From Flavobacteriaceae bacterium UBA6231 (GTDB taxonomy: Bacteria > Bacteroidota > Bacteroidia > Flavobacteriales > Flavobacteriaceae): DNA of 5,444 bases. The translations under genes and the position numbers were made by a program. Location of the stretch: positions 1 through 5,444 of the forward strand of contig DJWL01000198.1 of the NCBI GenBank assembly GCA_002441545.1, read 5' to 3'. Of this stretch, positions 5,411-5,444 are shown in pieces; positions within the stretch are counted from its first letter, which is position 1; each line of letters begins with the position of its first letter. The notes beneath the pieces are model-generated. The model saw nothing but the letters and a program-made list of their open reading frames with translations, ran no database searches and was not told the DNA's origin.

Positions 5411-5433
5411 CTTGTTGGTAAATTACCAACAAG
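5411..5433. repeat. Perfect 10-bp inverted repeat
   Basis: CTTGTTGGTA (5411-5420) pairs perfectly with TACCAACAAG (5424-5433) around a three-base loop. It is followed by GCTCTGCCATA up to the window edge, with no T-run visible on either strand, so its role as terminator, operator or element end is unknown. It lies about 107 bases after the porin stop codon. Confidence 0.55.
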
Positions 5434-5444
5434 GCTCTGCCATA

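Overview
The window looks like chromosomal or plasmid DNA of an AT-rich Gram-negative bacterium. The strongest taxonomic hint is a full-length OprD-family outer-membrane porin at the right end, a family concentrated in Pseudomonadales (Pseudomonas, Acinetobacter and low-GC relatives). A lipobox-bearing SGNH hydrolase also fits a Gram-negative envelope. The exact genus cannot be named from the sequence.

Left part (1-1219): an IS200/IS605-family element read on the minus strand and cut by the left window edge. It carries tnpB with its RuvC-I and RuvC-II catalytic residues visible, a near-consensus promoter, and an IS608-like subterminal hairpin at its left end. The zinc ribbon, RuvC-III and the guide-RNA/right-end region lie outside the window. 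Next to the predicted tip, on the plus strand, is the 3' part of a gene that lost its 5' end (1220-1485). A symmetrical hairpin at 1487-1509 can serve as a two-way terminator between this remnant and the minus-strand genes facing it.

Middle part (1513-3790): four minus-strand genes, in transcription order an SGNH/GDSL lipoprotein hydrolase (3158-3790, TTG start), an unrecognised 303-aa soluble protein (2165-3076), an unrecognised 92-aa helical protein (1835-2113) and an unrecognised 84-aa acidic protein (1513-1767). The gaps are 51-81 bases. At least three of the four have their own plausible sigma70-type promoter, so this is a same-strand cluster rather than one tight operon. The three unknown genes are very AT-rich and sit between an insertion element and a conserved porin gene, as expected for accessory DNA.

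Right part (3791-5444): a divergent intergenic region with back-to-back promoters for the hydrolase (minus) and the porin (plus), then the oprD-family gene (4048-5304), then 140 bases with three inverted repeats, two of which overlap and cannot form together. I found no tRNA, rRNA or CRISPR array. I cannot show from sequence alone that a new system is present. The best leads are the TnpB element, for which the target motif can be predicted, and the trio of unknown genes.
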